From positions 1 through 16,296 of the forward strand of contig CANDLP010000010.1 in assembly GCA_947385505.1 (NCBI GenBank): DNA of 16,296 bases, given 5' to 3'. Below, one piece after another: positions 1 to 7,083 of the stretch (positions are counted from its first letter, which is position 1; every line of letters begins with the position of its first letter). This DNA is from an uncultured Clostridia bacterium. GTDB taxonomy: Bacteria > Bacillota > Clostridia > Oscillospirales > Ruminococcaceae. Made by a program: the position numbers and the translations under genes. The notes below the pieces were generated by a model that saw only the letters and a program-made list of their open reading frames with translations, made no database searches and had not been told where the DNA came from.

Positions 1-7
1 GGCATGG

Positions 8-40
8 CATTTAAAAAATAGTTTATCTATTTTTTAAATG
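8..40. repeat. Perfect AT-rich inverted repeat at the window edge
   Basis: A 14-bp arm (8-21) and its exact reverse complement (27-40) flank a 5-nt loop. Each strand has a run of six T in the 3' arm, but there is no GC core and no T tract after the stem. It could be a weak bidirectional terminator for a gene beyond the left edge or simply a palindrome. Which gene it would serve cannot be seen. Confidence 0.5.
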
Positions 41-93
41 GTTATTAGTATTACATTTAATTTAACAAACCTGTTATAAATTGGGTTATTGAA

Positions 94-171
94 AGTTTCG
101 CTCCAGCCTTTTCAAAGGCTGGCGGAGTCCAGAGGCAGAGCCTCTGGTCGCCCTCCGCAGAGGGCGAAACT
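94..171. repeat. Cloverleaf-like cluster of three hairpins
   Basis: Three consecutive perfect hairpins lie here: 103-122 (9-bp stem, 2-nt loop), 129-147 (8-bp stem, 3-nt loop) and 148-167 (8-bp stem, 4-nt loop). The flanks AGTTTCGC (94-101) and GCGAAACT (164-171) are complementary over 8 bp, so the three can be enclosed by a closing stem. That closing stem shares bases with the third hairpin, so the two forms partly compete. It is not a tRNA, because no T-loop or anticodon consensus is present. The structure is seen directly. That it is a dispersed repeat is an inference from its similarity in style to the hairpin element at 481-563. Confidence 0.65.
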
Positions 172-209
172 CTCTCTTAACGCGTTAGCTGCGCTCCGAA
201 AGGGGTGAA

Positions 210-240
210 TTGAAAAAAGCCCCGGCGGGGCTTTTTTCAA
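210..240. terminator. Strong bidirectional intrinsic terminator
   Basis: A perfect 14-bp stem (210-223 with 227-240) around a 3-nt loop has a GCCCC/GGGGC core flanked by A6 on one side and T6 on the other. This is the classical form of a factor-independent terminator that works on both strands. It lies about 340 nt past the stop of the radical SAM gene, so it could end the topA-trmFO-plsX-rnc operon transcript, or that of a plus-strand gene to the left of the window. Confidence 0.75.
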
Positions 241-241
241 G

Positions 242-317
242 AGGGGAAGCCCTGCAAGAGAGGGCTTCCCCTGTTCCGAAACGGAACGCACCCTCCTGCT
301 TGGGCTTGTCCCAAGCA
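242..317. repeat. Three further tandem hairpins (end of seven-hairpin array)
   Basis: Perfect stems follow one another almost without gaps: 242-253/261-272 (12 bp, 7-nt loop), 273-278/282-287 (6 bp, 3-nt loop) and 297-304/310-317 (8 bp, 5-nt loop). With the cloverleaf at 94-171 and the terminator at 210-240, seven hairpins are tiled over about 225 nt. No open reading frame in this stretch looks like a protein: the one frame that stays open is low-complexity read-through of the stems. Confidence 0.65.
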
Positions 318-480
318 CGGTATTTATATATTATTAAGAATAGTTCAAAATTATAAAACAGTGTTTATTAAAGCCGCCCAATACGGTAACATAGATGTCA
401 ACGCCCGAAGCGGCGCTTCGCTCGCTTCTTTGTAAGTTTTAAACGCAACAAAAATATAGATAAATTCCTACTTCTTTGCG
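318..480. other. Non-coding stretch with a short palindrome
   Basis: No gene, tRNA or recognisable promoter was found. The only structure is a 15-nt near-palindrome at 406-420 (CGAAGCG, one base, CGCTTCG). The rest is AT-rich spacer between the hairpin array on the left and the three-hairpin element on the right. Confidence 0.5.
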
Positions 481-563
481 GCGGCATCGGGACTTTGTCC
501 CGAACCATACTTCCTTTTTGCAGTGCAAAAAGGAAGCGAAAAAAACATCTGCGGCTTCGCCGC
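481..563 (-). repeat. Three-hairpin intergenic palindromic element, copy 1
   Basis: Read on the minus strand it contains GCGGCGAAGCCGC (563-551), then a 12-bp hairpin TTCCTTTTTGC-type (536-525/521-510, 3-nt loop), then a 7-bp hairpin TCGGGAC/GTCCCGA (503-487, 3-nt loop), ending GCCGC. The same three hairpins in the same order and with similar spacing occur on the plus strand at 3388-3466. Copy 1 begins 12 nt after the stop codon of the radical SAM gene. It resembles REP/BIME-type intergenic repeats in architecture; its mobilising enzyme, if any, is not in the window. Confidence 0.7.
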
Positions 564-575
564 TCTTTTATTTTT

Positions 576-1589
576 TTATTGCTTTAATTTTTGGGGCGCG
601 GCTTTTATTTCCAGATATTCCCCGCTTTTCTCCTTTATTTTAAAGGTTATTCCTTCCTCCGCAAGCAAATCCCTATTTTCCCCGCAATGCCCTATAACCG
701 TTCCGATATTTCTTTTATCGGTGTAAACAACAAAACGCCTGCCGCCCAACCTGTTAATTTGCTCCCTCATTTTCATAAGCATAATACGACTTTTAACTAT
801 ATCCCCCAACGCCTGATGATAAACTCCCCCCGTCATTTGCTCCTCCACCCCCTCCGAAGCGTGAAGTCCAAGCCGTATCACGGGAATATTATTCTCCTCA
901 AAAAACAAGAGCAGCTTCGCGCATAAGTCAACCGTATCCTCAAAGGAAAAGCTCTCATATACCCCCTGTTCCCTAAGTTCATCAAGCATAGTGCCTTTAA
1001 GTATCACGGTCGGATATATCCTCGCCGTATCCGCTTTAAGCGAAGCAAATTCCCGCGCGGTATCAAGACAGTAAGACGGCTTGTCCTGATACAGTCCCGT
1101 CATCATCTGTAATCCCAACTCAATCCCGTAGGATTTTATAAGCCGGCTCGCTTTTCTGACGTCTTCGGCAGTATGTCCCCTTAAATTGGCTTTCAGCACC
1201 TCGTCGTTCATACTCTGCGCCCCCAATTCCACCGCCGTAACCCCGTAAAGCTTAAGCTCGTCCAGTATATTTTCGTCTATGCAGTCGGGGCGCGTGGAAC
1301 AGCGTATTCCCGCGTATTGTTCGGGAAACTCTTTGACATACTCCGAAGCGGCGTACAAAAGGGCGCGGCGGTAATCCTTGTCCACCGCCGTAAAGCTTCC
1401 GCCGAAAAAAGCGATTTCCGCTTTTAGACCGCTTTGTGAAAGAATATTTACCTGCGACGCCAAAACCGCCCTGACTTCTTCGGGCGTAGGCGCTCTTTCG
1501 CTCCCGCTGATAAAGCGCTGGTTACAGAAGGAGCAGGTGTTGGGACAGCCCTTGTGGGGAATAAATATTGAAAGATTAGTTTGTTTCAT
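576..1589 (-). CDS. Radical SAM protein (Elp3-like, lacking the acetyltransferase domain)
   Basis: The 337-aa protein has the radical SAM cluster motif CPNTCSFC at residues 15-22 (CxxxCxxC), followed by GGSFTAV, typical of the SAM-binding region, and ELGAQS and RIYPTVILKGT segments as in the COG1243/Elp3-like and YhcC-like radical SAM families. It should bind a [4Fe-4S] cluster and cleave S-adenosylmethionine. True Elp3 proteins are longer and end in a GNAT acetyltransferase domain; this one stops after a short radical-SAM C-terminal region, so Elp3 function (tRNA wobble uridine modification) should not be assumed. The ATG at 1589 overlaps the end of rnc by 14 nt with only a weak ribosome binding site, which suggests translational coupling. 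Proteins of this type are, as I recall, frequent neighbours of rnc in Clostridia. The substrate is unknown. Confidence 0.85.
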   Translation of the reverse strand: MKQTNLSIFIPHKGCPNTCSFCNQRFISGSERAPTPEEVRAVLASQVNILSQSGLKAEIAFFGGSFTAVDKDYRRALLYAASEYVKEFPEQYAGIRCSTRPDCIDENILDELKLYGVTAVELGAQSMNDEVLKANLRGHTAEDVRKASRLIKSYGIELGLQMMTGLYQDKPSYCLDTAREFASLKADTARIYPTVILKGTMLDELREQGVYESFSFEDTVDLCAKLLLFFEENNIPVIRLGLHASEGVEEQMTGGVYHQALGDIVKSRIMLMKMREQINRLGGRRFVVYTDKRNIGTVIGHCGENRDLLAEEGITFKIKEKSGEYLEIKAAPQKLKQ

Positions 1590-2253
1590 AGCCCATAAGC
1601 TTTACCGCTTCCTTGGCGGCGTTCTGTTCGGCTTCCTTCTTGCTGCCGCCAACGCCCGTGCCTATTATCTGTCCGTTTAGAAGGACATTTGAGGTAAACA
1701 CACGATTGTGCGCCGCGCCGCTTTCGTCCGCCAGCTCGTAAATTACTTTTTCTTCAGGATTCTGCTGTATTATCTCCTGCAAAATAGTTTTATAATCACC
1801 TATAAGAAGCCTTCCGCTTTTCAGCACGTCTAAAGGCGGTATAAAAGGCAAAATAAACGCTCTTGCCGCTTCAAGCCCTCCGTCAAGATAAATCGCGGCT
1901 ATCAGCGCCTCGAACGCGTCCGCCAGTATTGATCGCCTGTGTCTGCCCCCTGTGTTTTCCTCGCCCTTGCCCATAAATATTTCCTCGCCCAGCTTTATTT
2001 TCTCGGCAAAGGGGAACAGAGAGTGCTCGCATACTATGCTGGCTCTCAGCTTGGTAAGCTGTCCTTCGGGCATATCCAGATTTTCAAAAAGATATTTTGA
2101 CACAACAACGGATAAAACGCTGTCGCCTAAAAATTCAAGGCGCTCGTTGCTGTGATGATTTTTTCCGTTGACAAAGGAGGAATGGGTAAGCGCTTCCTTT
2201 AAAAGCGCGGGATTTTTAAATTCATAGCCTATTCGTTCTTCTAAAGCGGTCAT
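1576..2253 (-). CDS. rnc: Ribonuclease III
   Basis: The 225-aa protein matches the usual length of bacterial RNase III. The signature ERLEFLGDS is at residues 37-45, with the metal-binding D44, and the second catalytic pair D112/E115 lies in DAFEALIAAIYLD. A double-stranded RNA binding domain follows from about residue 152 (DYKTILQEI) to the end, with the GGSKKEAEQNAAKEA helix. It cleaves double-stranded RNA in 30S rRNA precursor maturation and in mRNA turnover. The ATG at 2253 has a ribosome binding site GGAAAGGA close upstream. It follows plsX after 87 nt; the acyl carrier protein gene commonly placed between these two is not there. Its 3' end overlaps the radical SAM gene. Confidence 0.97.
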   Translation of the reverse strand: MTALEERIGYEFKNPALLKEALTHSSFVNGKNHHSNERLEFLGDSVLSVVVSKYLFENLDMPEGQLTKLRASIVCEHSLFPFAEKIKLGEEIFMGKGEENTGGRHRRSILADAFEALIAAIYLDGGLEAARAFILPFIPPLDVLKSGRLLIGDYKTILQEIIQQNPEEKVIYELADESGAAHNRVFTSNVLLNGQIIGTGVGGSKKEAEQNAAKEAVKLMGYETN

Positions 2254-2340
2254 TGATTTTCCTTTCCGCTTTTGCTTTTTCCTGATTTATATTGCAGGCA
2301 AAAATCAATTGGCTTAAGCAAAAGTTTTTTAGTATTCCTG
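2254..2340 (-). promoter_or_regulatory. plsX-rnc spacer with inverted repeat
   Basis: CTTTTGCTT (2269-2277) and AAGCAAAAG (2315-2323) are exact reverse complements separated by 37 nt. Between them GCAAAAATC/GATTT elements allow further pairing. The repeat lies in the leader just upstream of rnc. In Escherichia coli RNase III cleaves a stem in its own leader to limit its expression; whether this one is cleaved is speculation. Confidence 0.35.
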
Positions 2341-3360
2341 TTATTCAGCCGATGTGGTTTCCGAAAGCGCGGCAAGTGTGGAGGTTATTTCTTCTATAAC
2401 GTTGTTTTCGATAAATTCTTTAGCCTGTCTTACCGCATTTTTAAAGGCCTTTGCGTCGCTGCTGCCGTGGGCTTTTATTACGGGTTTCGCGGTTCCGAGA
2501 AGAGGGGAGCCGCCCGTTTCGCGGTAATCCATTTTTGACGAAAGGGCTTTTATGCCCTTCATGGTAAAGGCGGCTCCTATTTTTGTGCCTATATTCTTAA
2601 AAAACAGCTGTTTTAAGGAAATCTTCATGAATTTTCCCATGCCTTCAACCGTTTTAAGATAAATATTACCCGTAAAGCCGTCGGTAACCAGCACGTCGCA
2701 GCCGCCCAGCGCCGCTTCTCTTCCCTCTATATTTCCCGTAAAATTCACGGGGCTTTCGGAAAGCAGCTTATGTGCTTCAAGCTCCAGCTCTCTTCCCTTT
2801 TCTTCCTCCGCGCCTACGTTCAAAAGACCTACTCTCGGACTTTGGACATTCATTATTTTGTCCATATAAACGCTCCCCATTACCGCGAATTGGGCAAGCA
2901 TTTCGGGGCGGCATTCCACATTTGCGCCGCCGTCCAGGAGTATGTAGCTTTGATTTACCGACGGAATGATTGGCGCCAAAGAGGGACGTTTTACTCCTTT
3001 TATTCTTCCTATAAGAGTGGTTCCTCCAACCACCAGCGCCGCGGTGCTGCCCGCGCTAATAAAAGCGTCGGCTTCGCCGTTTTTAACCAGCTGAAAGGCT
3101 GTTCCCATTGATGAATTAAGCTTTGACTTTCTTATATCGGTAGGGTTGTCCTCTATTTTTATAATCCCGTCGGCGTTTTTAACAGCAATACCGTTTTCCG
3201 AAACGCCCAAGGCTTTCATTCTCTCTTTTACTTTCTTTTCTTCTCCGCAGAGAATTATTTTGACGCCGTAGGCTTTTACCGCCTGTTCCGCGCCTTTTAT
3301 CACTTCGTCGGGGGCGTTGTCGCCGCCGAAAGCGTCCATTGCTATTGTTATATTCGACAT
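2341..3360 (-). CDS. plsX: Phosphate acyltransferase PlsX
   Basis: The 339-aa protein starts with ITIAMDAFGGDNAP, the hallmark of PlsX, and carries DGGANVECRPEMLAQFAVMGS at about 142-162 and DGFTGNIYLKT near 226-236. PlsX makes acyl-phosphate from acyl-ACP and phosphate; PlsY then transfers the acyl group to glycerol-3-phosphate in the first step of phospholipid synthesis. It is a peripheral membrane enzyme. The ATG at 3360 is preceded by AAAAGGAGC at a good distance. Family length is about 330-345 aa, so it is complete. Its upstream neighbour trmFO is separated by 162 nt that hold copy 2 of the three-hairpin element. Confidence 0.97.
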   Translation of the reverse strand: MSNITIAMDAFGGDNAPDEVIKGAEQAVKAYGVKIILCGEEKKVKERMKALGVSENGIAVKNADGIIKIEDNPTDIRKSKLNSSMGTAFQLVKNGEADAFISAGSTAALVVGGTTLIGRIKGVKRPSLAPIIPSVNQSYILLDGGANVECRPEMLAQFAVMGSVYMDKIMNVQSPRVGLLNVGAEEEKGRELELEAHKLLSESPVNFTGNIEGREAALGGCDVLVTDGFTGNIYLKTVEGMGKFMKISLKQLFFKNIGTKIGAAFTMKGIKALSSKMDYRETGGSPLLGTAKPVIKAHGSSDAKAFKNAVRQAKEFIENNVIEEITSTLAALSETTSAE

Positions 3361-3387
3361 TTTTTGAATGCTCCTTTTAATAAAAAA

Positions 3388-3466
3388 GCGGCGAAGCCGC
3401 GTATTGTCTTTTTCGGTTCCTTTTTGGACACCAAAAAGGAACCGGGGTTCGGGGCAGAGCCCCGAA
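3388..3466 (+). repeat. Three-hairpin intergenic palindromic element, copy 2
   Basis: Read on the plus strand: GCGGCGAAGCCGC (3388-3400), a perfect 14-bp hairpin (3414-3427/3431-3444, loop ACA), and a perfect 8-bp hairpin (3448-3455/3459-3466, loop AGA). It matches copy 1 at 563-481 in order, spacing and core sequence. Where the stems differ the changes are paired, for example a C-G pair at the base of the middle stem in copy 1 is G-C here, and GGGAC/GTCCC becomes GGGGC/GCCCC. It sits between trmFO and plsX in the orientation opposite to transcription, with no U tract after it on the transcribed strand, so it is not an obvious terminator. Confidence 0.7.
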
Positions 3467-3522
3467 TACGCAACGTAATAACATAAAAAAGCTTTATTAT
3501 CGTTTGGATTTGCTATATGTTC

Positions 3523-4821
3523 TTATGCTTCTACTTCCACAATCTTTTCCAAATCACCGATACCCCTTTCGGCTATCTTCATATATCTTTCCTGCTTATC
3601 CTTAATATGCTCCTCCAACGGAGGAAGCATTCCCATATTTGCCCCCATAGGCTGAAAATCCGCGTTTTCCGTTGCCACGTAAGAGCAGAGCGCCCCGCAC
3701 ATAGAGGTTTTGGGCAAATTCAGCATATCCTGTCCTTTTAGCCGCCGCGCAAGGCTTTGCCCCGCCACAATCCCGCTCATGGCACTTTCTGCATATCCCT
3801 CAACTCCCGTCATTTGCCCCGCAAAATAAATTCCGTCGCTTTCCTTAAGCATAAATCTGTTATTAAGCAATAAAGGGCTGTTGAGAAATGTGTTTCTGTG
3901 CATTACTCCGTAACGCAAAAATTCCGCGTTTTCAAGTCCCGGAATCATTCGGAAAACTCTTTTCTGTTCGGGGAATTTAAGGTTAGTCTGAAATCCCACC
4001 AGATTATATGCGCTGCCCTCGATATTTTCCTTTCTGAGCTGCACTGCCGCCCAAGGTCTGTGTCCGGTATTGGGATCAATAAGCCCCACCGGCTTCATAC
4101 AGCCGTAGCACAGGCTTTTGGCGCCCCTTTTTGCCAACACCTCCACAGGCATACAGCCCTCGTATACCGTAAGACTTTCAAACTCCTTTAACGGCACCGT
4201 TTCGGCGTTTACAAGCTCGGCGTAAAAGCGCTCATACTGCTCTTTATTCATAGGACAGTTGATATAATCGGCTTCGCCTTTATCATATCGGGTAGCGTAA
4301 AACGCCTTAGTCATATCCAAAGAATCCGCCGAAACGATAGGCGCCGCCGCGTCGTAAAAGCTAAGAGGGGTTCCGCACTGCTCCTGTATCGCCTCAGCCA
4401 TAGCCTCGGAGGTCAACGGTCCCGTGGCTATCACAGTGTTATTTTGGGGAAACTTCGTTATTTCTTCCGAAACTACGGTTATATTTTCATGAGCGTGTAT
4501 TTTATTTGTTATATAATCGGAAAAGTTTTCCCGATTCACTGCCAGAGCGCCCCCCGCAGGTACGGCGGAATGATCCGCCGCTTCCAATACAAGAGAGCCT
4601 AATATGCGCATTTCCGCTTTCAGCATTCCGCCGGCGCTGTTTATCCTGGACGCCTTAAGGGAATTGGAACAAACCAGTTCCGCAAGACCGCCGTAATGAT
4701 GAGCGGGTGAAAACTTCTTGGGCTTCATTTCGTAAAGCCTGACTTTAAAGCCCCTCTCCGCCAATGCCCAAGCCGCTTCACAGCCCGCCAAGCCTCCGCC
4801 GATTACAGTTACTTCCGTCAT
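3523..4821 (-). CDS. trmFO: Folate-dependent tRNA (uracil-54) methyltransferase TrmFO
   Basis: The 432-aa flavoprotein opens with the FAD-binding VIGGGLAGCEAAWALAERG (residues 6-24) and has the TrmFO-specific HYGGLAELVCSNSLK segment containing C51, near the catalytic cysteine position known in the Bacillus enzyme. Further conserved blocks are SLCYGCMKPVGLIDP (about 225-240), TGHRPWAAVQLR, and FAGQMTGVEGYAESAMSGI near the C-terminus. It methylates U54 of tRNA using methylenetetrahydrofolate and FADH2. The length fits the family. The ATG at 4821 has only a weak AAAGGCG upstream at a long distance; no better start was seen. It lies 97 nt downstream of topA, a common gene pair in Firmicutes. Confidence 0.96.
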   Translation of the reverse strand: MTEVTVIGGGLAGCEAAWALAERGFKVRLYEMKPKKFSPAHHYGGLAELVCSNSLKASRINSAGGMLKAEMRILGSLVLEAADHSAVPAGGALAVNRENFSDYITNKIHAHENITVVSEEITKFPQNNTVIATGPLTSEAMAEAIQEQCGTPLSFYDAAAPIVSADSLDMTKAFYATRYDKGEADYINCPMNKEQYERFYAELVNAETVPLKEFESLTVYEGCMPVEVLAKRGAKSLCYGCMKPVGLIDPNTGHRPWAAVQLRKENIEGSAYNLVGFQTNLKFPEQKRVFRMIPGLENAEFLRYGVMHRNTFLNSPLLLNNRFMLKESDGIYFAGQMTGVEGYAESAMSGIVAGQSLARRLKGQDMLNLPKTSMCGALCSYVATENADFQPMGANMGMLPPLEEHIKDKQERYMKIAERGIGDLEKIVEVEA

Positions 4822-4917
4822 TTATACATTTCGCCTTTCCTTTTAAGGAATGTGGGTAAAAACAACCAACTCGCGGGCTTAAAAGAACCCGAAAAAACCC
4901 GTTTTTTAAATTCCTTA

Positions 4918-6996
4918 TTATTCGGGATCCTTTTCAAAATCACAGCCCTCTGCGGCGCAGTAGATTTTTCCCTTTTTGCCCGCCTTTTTAAACAATGTTT
5001 TTCCGCATTTGGGACAGGTTTCGGGAATAGGCGTGTCCCATGTCATATAGTTGCAGTCCTTATAGTTTTCACAGCCAAAAAACGGTTTTCCCTTTTTGGA
5101 CTTTTTGGCTAACATTTTTCCGCCGCACTTGGGGCAAAGCCCCCCCGTTTCGGTCACTATCCGCTTTGTGTTTTTACAGTCGGGAAAGCCAGAACAGCCT
5201 AAAAATTTTCCGTAAGGCCCTATTTTTATAACCATAGGCTTTCCGCACTGTTCACATACTATATCGGTAGGTTCGTCGGGAATCTTTACCCGCTTTCCGT
5301 CCAGATCCTTTTCCGCCTGAGTAAGGGTTTTTGAAAAATCGGCGTAGAAATCCTTAAGAACATCCACCCATTCCTCTTTCCCTTCTTCTATTTTATCAAG
5401 ATCGTCCTCCATTTTTGCGGTAAACTTTACATCCACGATATGTTTGAAATGATCCTCAAGGAGTACTGTAATAGTATCGCCTAATGGAGTAGGCTTAAGC
5501 TGTTTCTGATCGAACTCCACATAGTGTCTGTCCAATATTGTGGAAATAGTGGGAGCATAAGTGGAGGGGCGGCCGATGCCGTTTTCCTCCAGCGCCTTGA
5601 TAAGGCTTGCTTCGTTAAATCGCGGCGGGGGCTGGGTGAAATGCTGATTGCCTCCAAGCTCGCTTATATTAAGAATTTCCCCAACCGAAAGCTTAGGCAA
5701 TGCGCCTCCGTTTTCTTCGTCGTTATCGGCGGTATCGGTGTACAGCTTTGTAAAACCGTCAAACTTTACCGTATAACCGTTGGCTTTAAAGATACAATTT
5801 CCCGCCTTAATTGCAACCGCAACGGTGTTAAGCTGAGCGTTTGCCATCTGGCTGGCGATAAACCGCTCCCAGATAAGTTTATACAGCTTGTATTGATCTG
5901 ATGTAAGGCTTGACTTGACTTTTTGAGGAGTCAGGTCAATGGTTGAGGGTCTTATCGCTTCGTGAGCGTCTTGAGCGTTGTTTTTGGACTTATATACTCT
6001 CGGCTTTTCGGGGATATATTCTTCTCCGAAGGTATCCTTTATAAGAGCGGCGGCAGCGGCTTTTGCTTCGTCTGAGATACGAAGGCTGTCGGTTCTCATA
6101 TAAGTTATAAGTCCCACAGCGCCCTGCCCCTCTATTTCGATTCCCTCGTAAAGCTCCTGAGCCGCCTTCATGGTGCGGCGGGAATTAAAGCTTAAGCGGT
6201 GGTTGGCTTCCTGCTGAAGGGTGGAGGTGGTGAATGGGGGGGCGGGCTGTTTTTTTCTGGTGGACTTTTTTATATTGTCCACGATGAATTCCTTGTCTTT
6301 AAGATAAGCCAGTATTTTATCCGCTTCTTCCTTACAGCTTATCTCCGCCTTTTTTCCGTCGATCTCGGAAAGCTTTATAGGAAAAGTTTTTTTATTTGTG
6401 GAAGTATTTGCCTTTCCGTCGATGCTCCAATATTCCTTAGGCTCAAAAGCCTTGATCTCGTTTTCGCGGTCAACGATCAGCTTTACCGCAACAGACTGCA
6501 CCCTTCCCGCCGAAAGACCGCGCCTTACTTTTTTCCAAAGAAACGGGCTTAATTTATAGCCCACTATTCTGTCTAAAATCCTTCTCGCCTGCTGGGCGTT
6601 TATCAGGTCTCCGTCAAGGCTTCTGGGGTTCTCCATTCCCGTTTTTACTCCGCTTTTGGTAATTTCGGAAAAGGTCACCCTTATGGGCTTGCTGCCGTCC
6701 AAGCCCAACACCTCTGCCAAATGCCACGATATGGCTTCCCCCTCTCTATCCGGGTCGGTCGCGAGATATACGGTGTCAGATTTTTTTACGCAGCTTTTCA
6801 GATCTTTTATTAAAGCCGCTTTATCCTTTTTATTTTCATAAACGGGAGCAAAGTCGTTATCAATGTCCACGCCCAGCTTGGATTTCGGCAGGTCGCGGAT
6901 ATGCCCTACGCAAGCCACCACGTGATATTTGCTGCCTAAGTATTTTTGTACGGTTTTCGCCTTGGAGGGCGACTCTAATATTACTAAATCGGACAA
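4918..6996 (-). CDS. topA: DNA topoisomerase I (type IA)
   Basis: The 692-aa enzyme has a TOPRIM domain at the N-terminus (LVILESPSKAKTVQKYLG at 4-21; DPDREGE at 81-87), the central gate domains with QSVAVKLIVDRE near 167-178, and the active-site tyrosine Y299 in GLITYMRTDS. The C-terminus carries three four-cysteine zinc ribbons, beginning CEQCGKPM, CPKCGGKM and CPKCGKTL. It relaxes negatively supercoiled DNA by cutting and rejoining one strand. The start is TTG (6994-6996), supported by a perfect AGGAGG eight bases upstream, and the next codons give the canonical SDLVILESPSKAK. It is the first gene of the run topA-trmFO-plsX-rnc-radical SAM. Confidence 0.97.
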   Translation of the reverse strand: MSDLVILESPSKAKTVQKYLGSKYHVVACVGHIRDLPKSKLGVDIDNDFAPVYENKKDKAALIKDLKSCVKKSDTVYLATDPDREGEAISWHLAEVLGLDGSKPIRVTFSEITKSGVKTGMENPRSLDGDLINAQQARRILDRIVGYKLSPFLWKKVRRGLSAGRVQSVAVKLIVDRENEIKAFEPKEYWSIDGKANTSTNKKTFPIKLSEIDGKKAEISCKEEADKILAYLKDKEFIVDNIKKSTRKKQPAPPFTTSTLQQEANHRLSFNSRRTMKAAQELYEGIEIEGQGAVGLITYMRTDSLRISDEAKAAAAALIKDTFGEEYIPEKPRVYKSKNNAQDAHEAIRPSTIDLTPQKVKSSLTSDQYKLYKLIWERFIASQMANAQLNTVAVAIKAGNCIFKANGYTVKFDGFTKLYTDTADNDEENGGALPKLSVGEILNISELGGNQHFTQPPPRFNEASLIKALEENGIGRPSTYAPTISTILDRHYVEFDQKQLKPTPLGDTITVLLEDHFKHIVDVKFTAKMEDDLDKIEEGKEEWVDVLKDFYADFSKTLTQAEKDLDGKRVKIPDEPTDIVCEQCGKPMVIKIGPYGKFLGCSGFPDCKNTKRIVTETGGLCPKCGGKMLAKKSKKGKPFFGCENYKDCNYMTWDTPIPETCPKCGKTLFKKAGKKGKIYCAAEGCDFEKDPE

Positions 6997-7043
6997 GGTT
7001 GGTTCCTCCTGTTGTTTTGGGTATCTTTACAATAAATCAAAGT

Positions 7044-7083
7044 AATATAGTAAACGGCAATTATTATTGTTGTTTACTATATT
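7044..7083. repeat. Perfect 12-bp inverted repeat across the 3' end of the RNA methyltransferase gene
   Basis: AATATAGTAAAC (7044-7055) and GTTTACTATATT (7072-7083) are exact reverse complements. The intervening 16 nt can extend the helix through G-T pairs and CAAT/ATTG. The stop codon of the methyltransferase gene (7064-7066) lies in the loop region. It is followed on the minus strand by ACTTTGATTTATTG, which is not a clean U tract, so it is only a possible terminator between this gene and topA. An alternative is an mRNA-stabilising 3' hairpin. Confidence 0.5.

Noticed and set aside
94..171. Possible tRNA because of the cloverleaf-like fold
   Set aside because: No T-loop GTTC motif, no anticodon arm with conserved U33 and no D-loop GG; arm lengths do not fit a tRNA.
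112..318. 68-codon open frame on the minus strand in the hairpin array
   Set aside because: It runs through six palindromic stems, has no ribosome binding site and no protein-like composition; the region is explained by hairpins.
1..575. Possible CRISPR array from repeated short motifs
   Set aside because: The stems differ in sequence and spacing; there is no direct repeat unit with regular spacers and no cas gene.
6997..7043. Promoter directly in front of topA
   Set aside because: Only poor matches such as TTTACT with TGTAAA at 17 nt were found; not strong enough to call.
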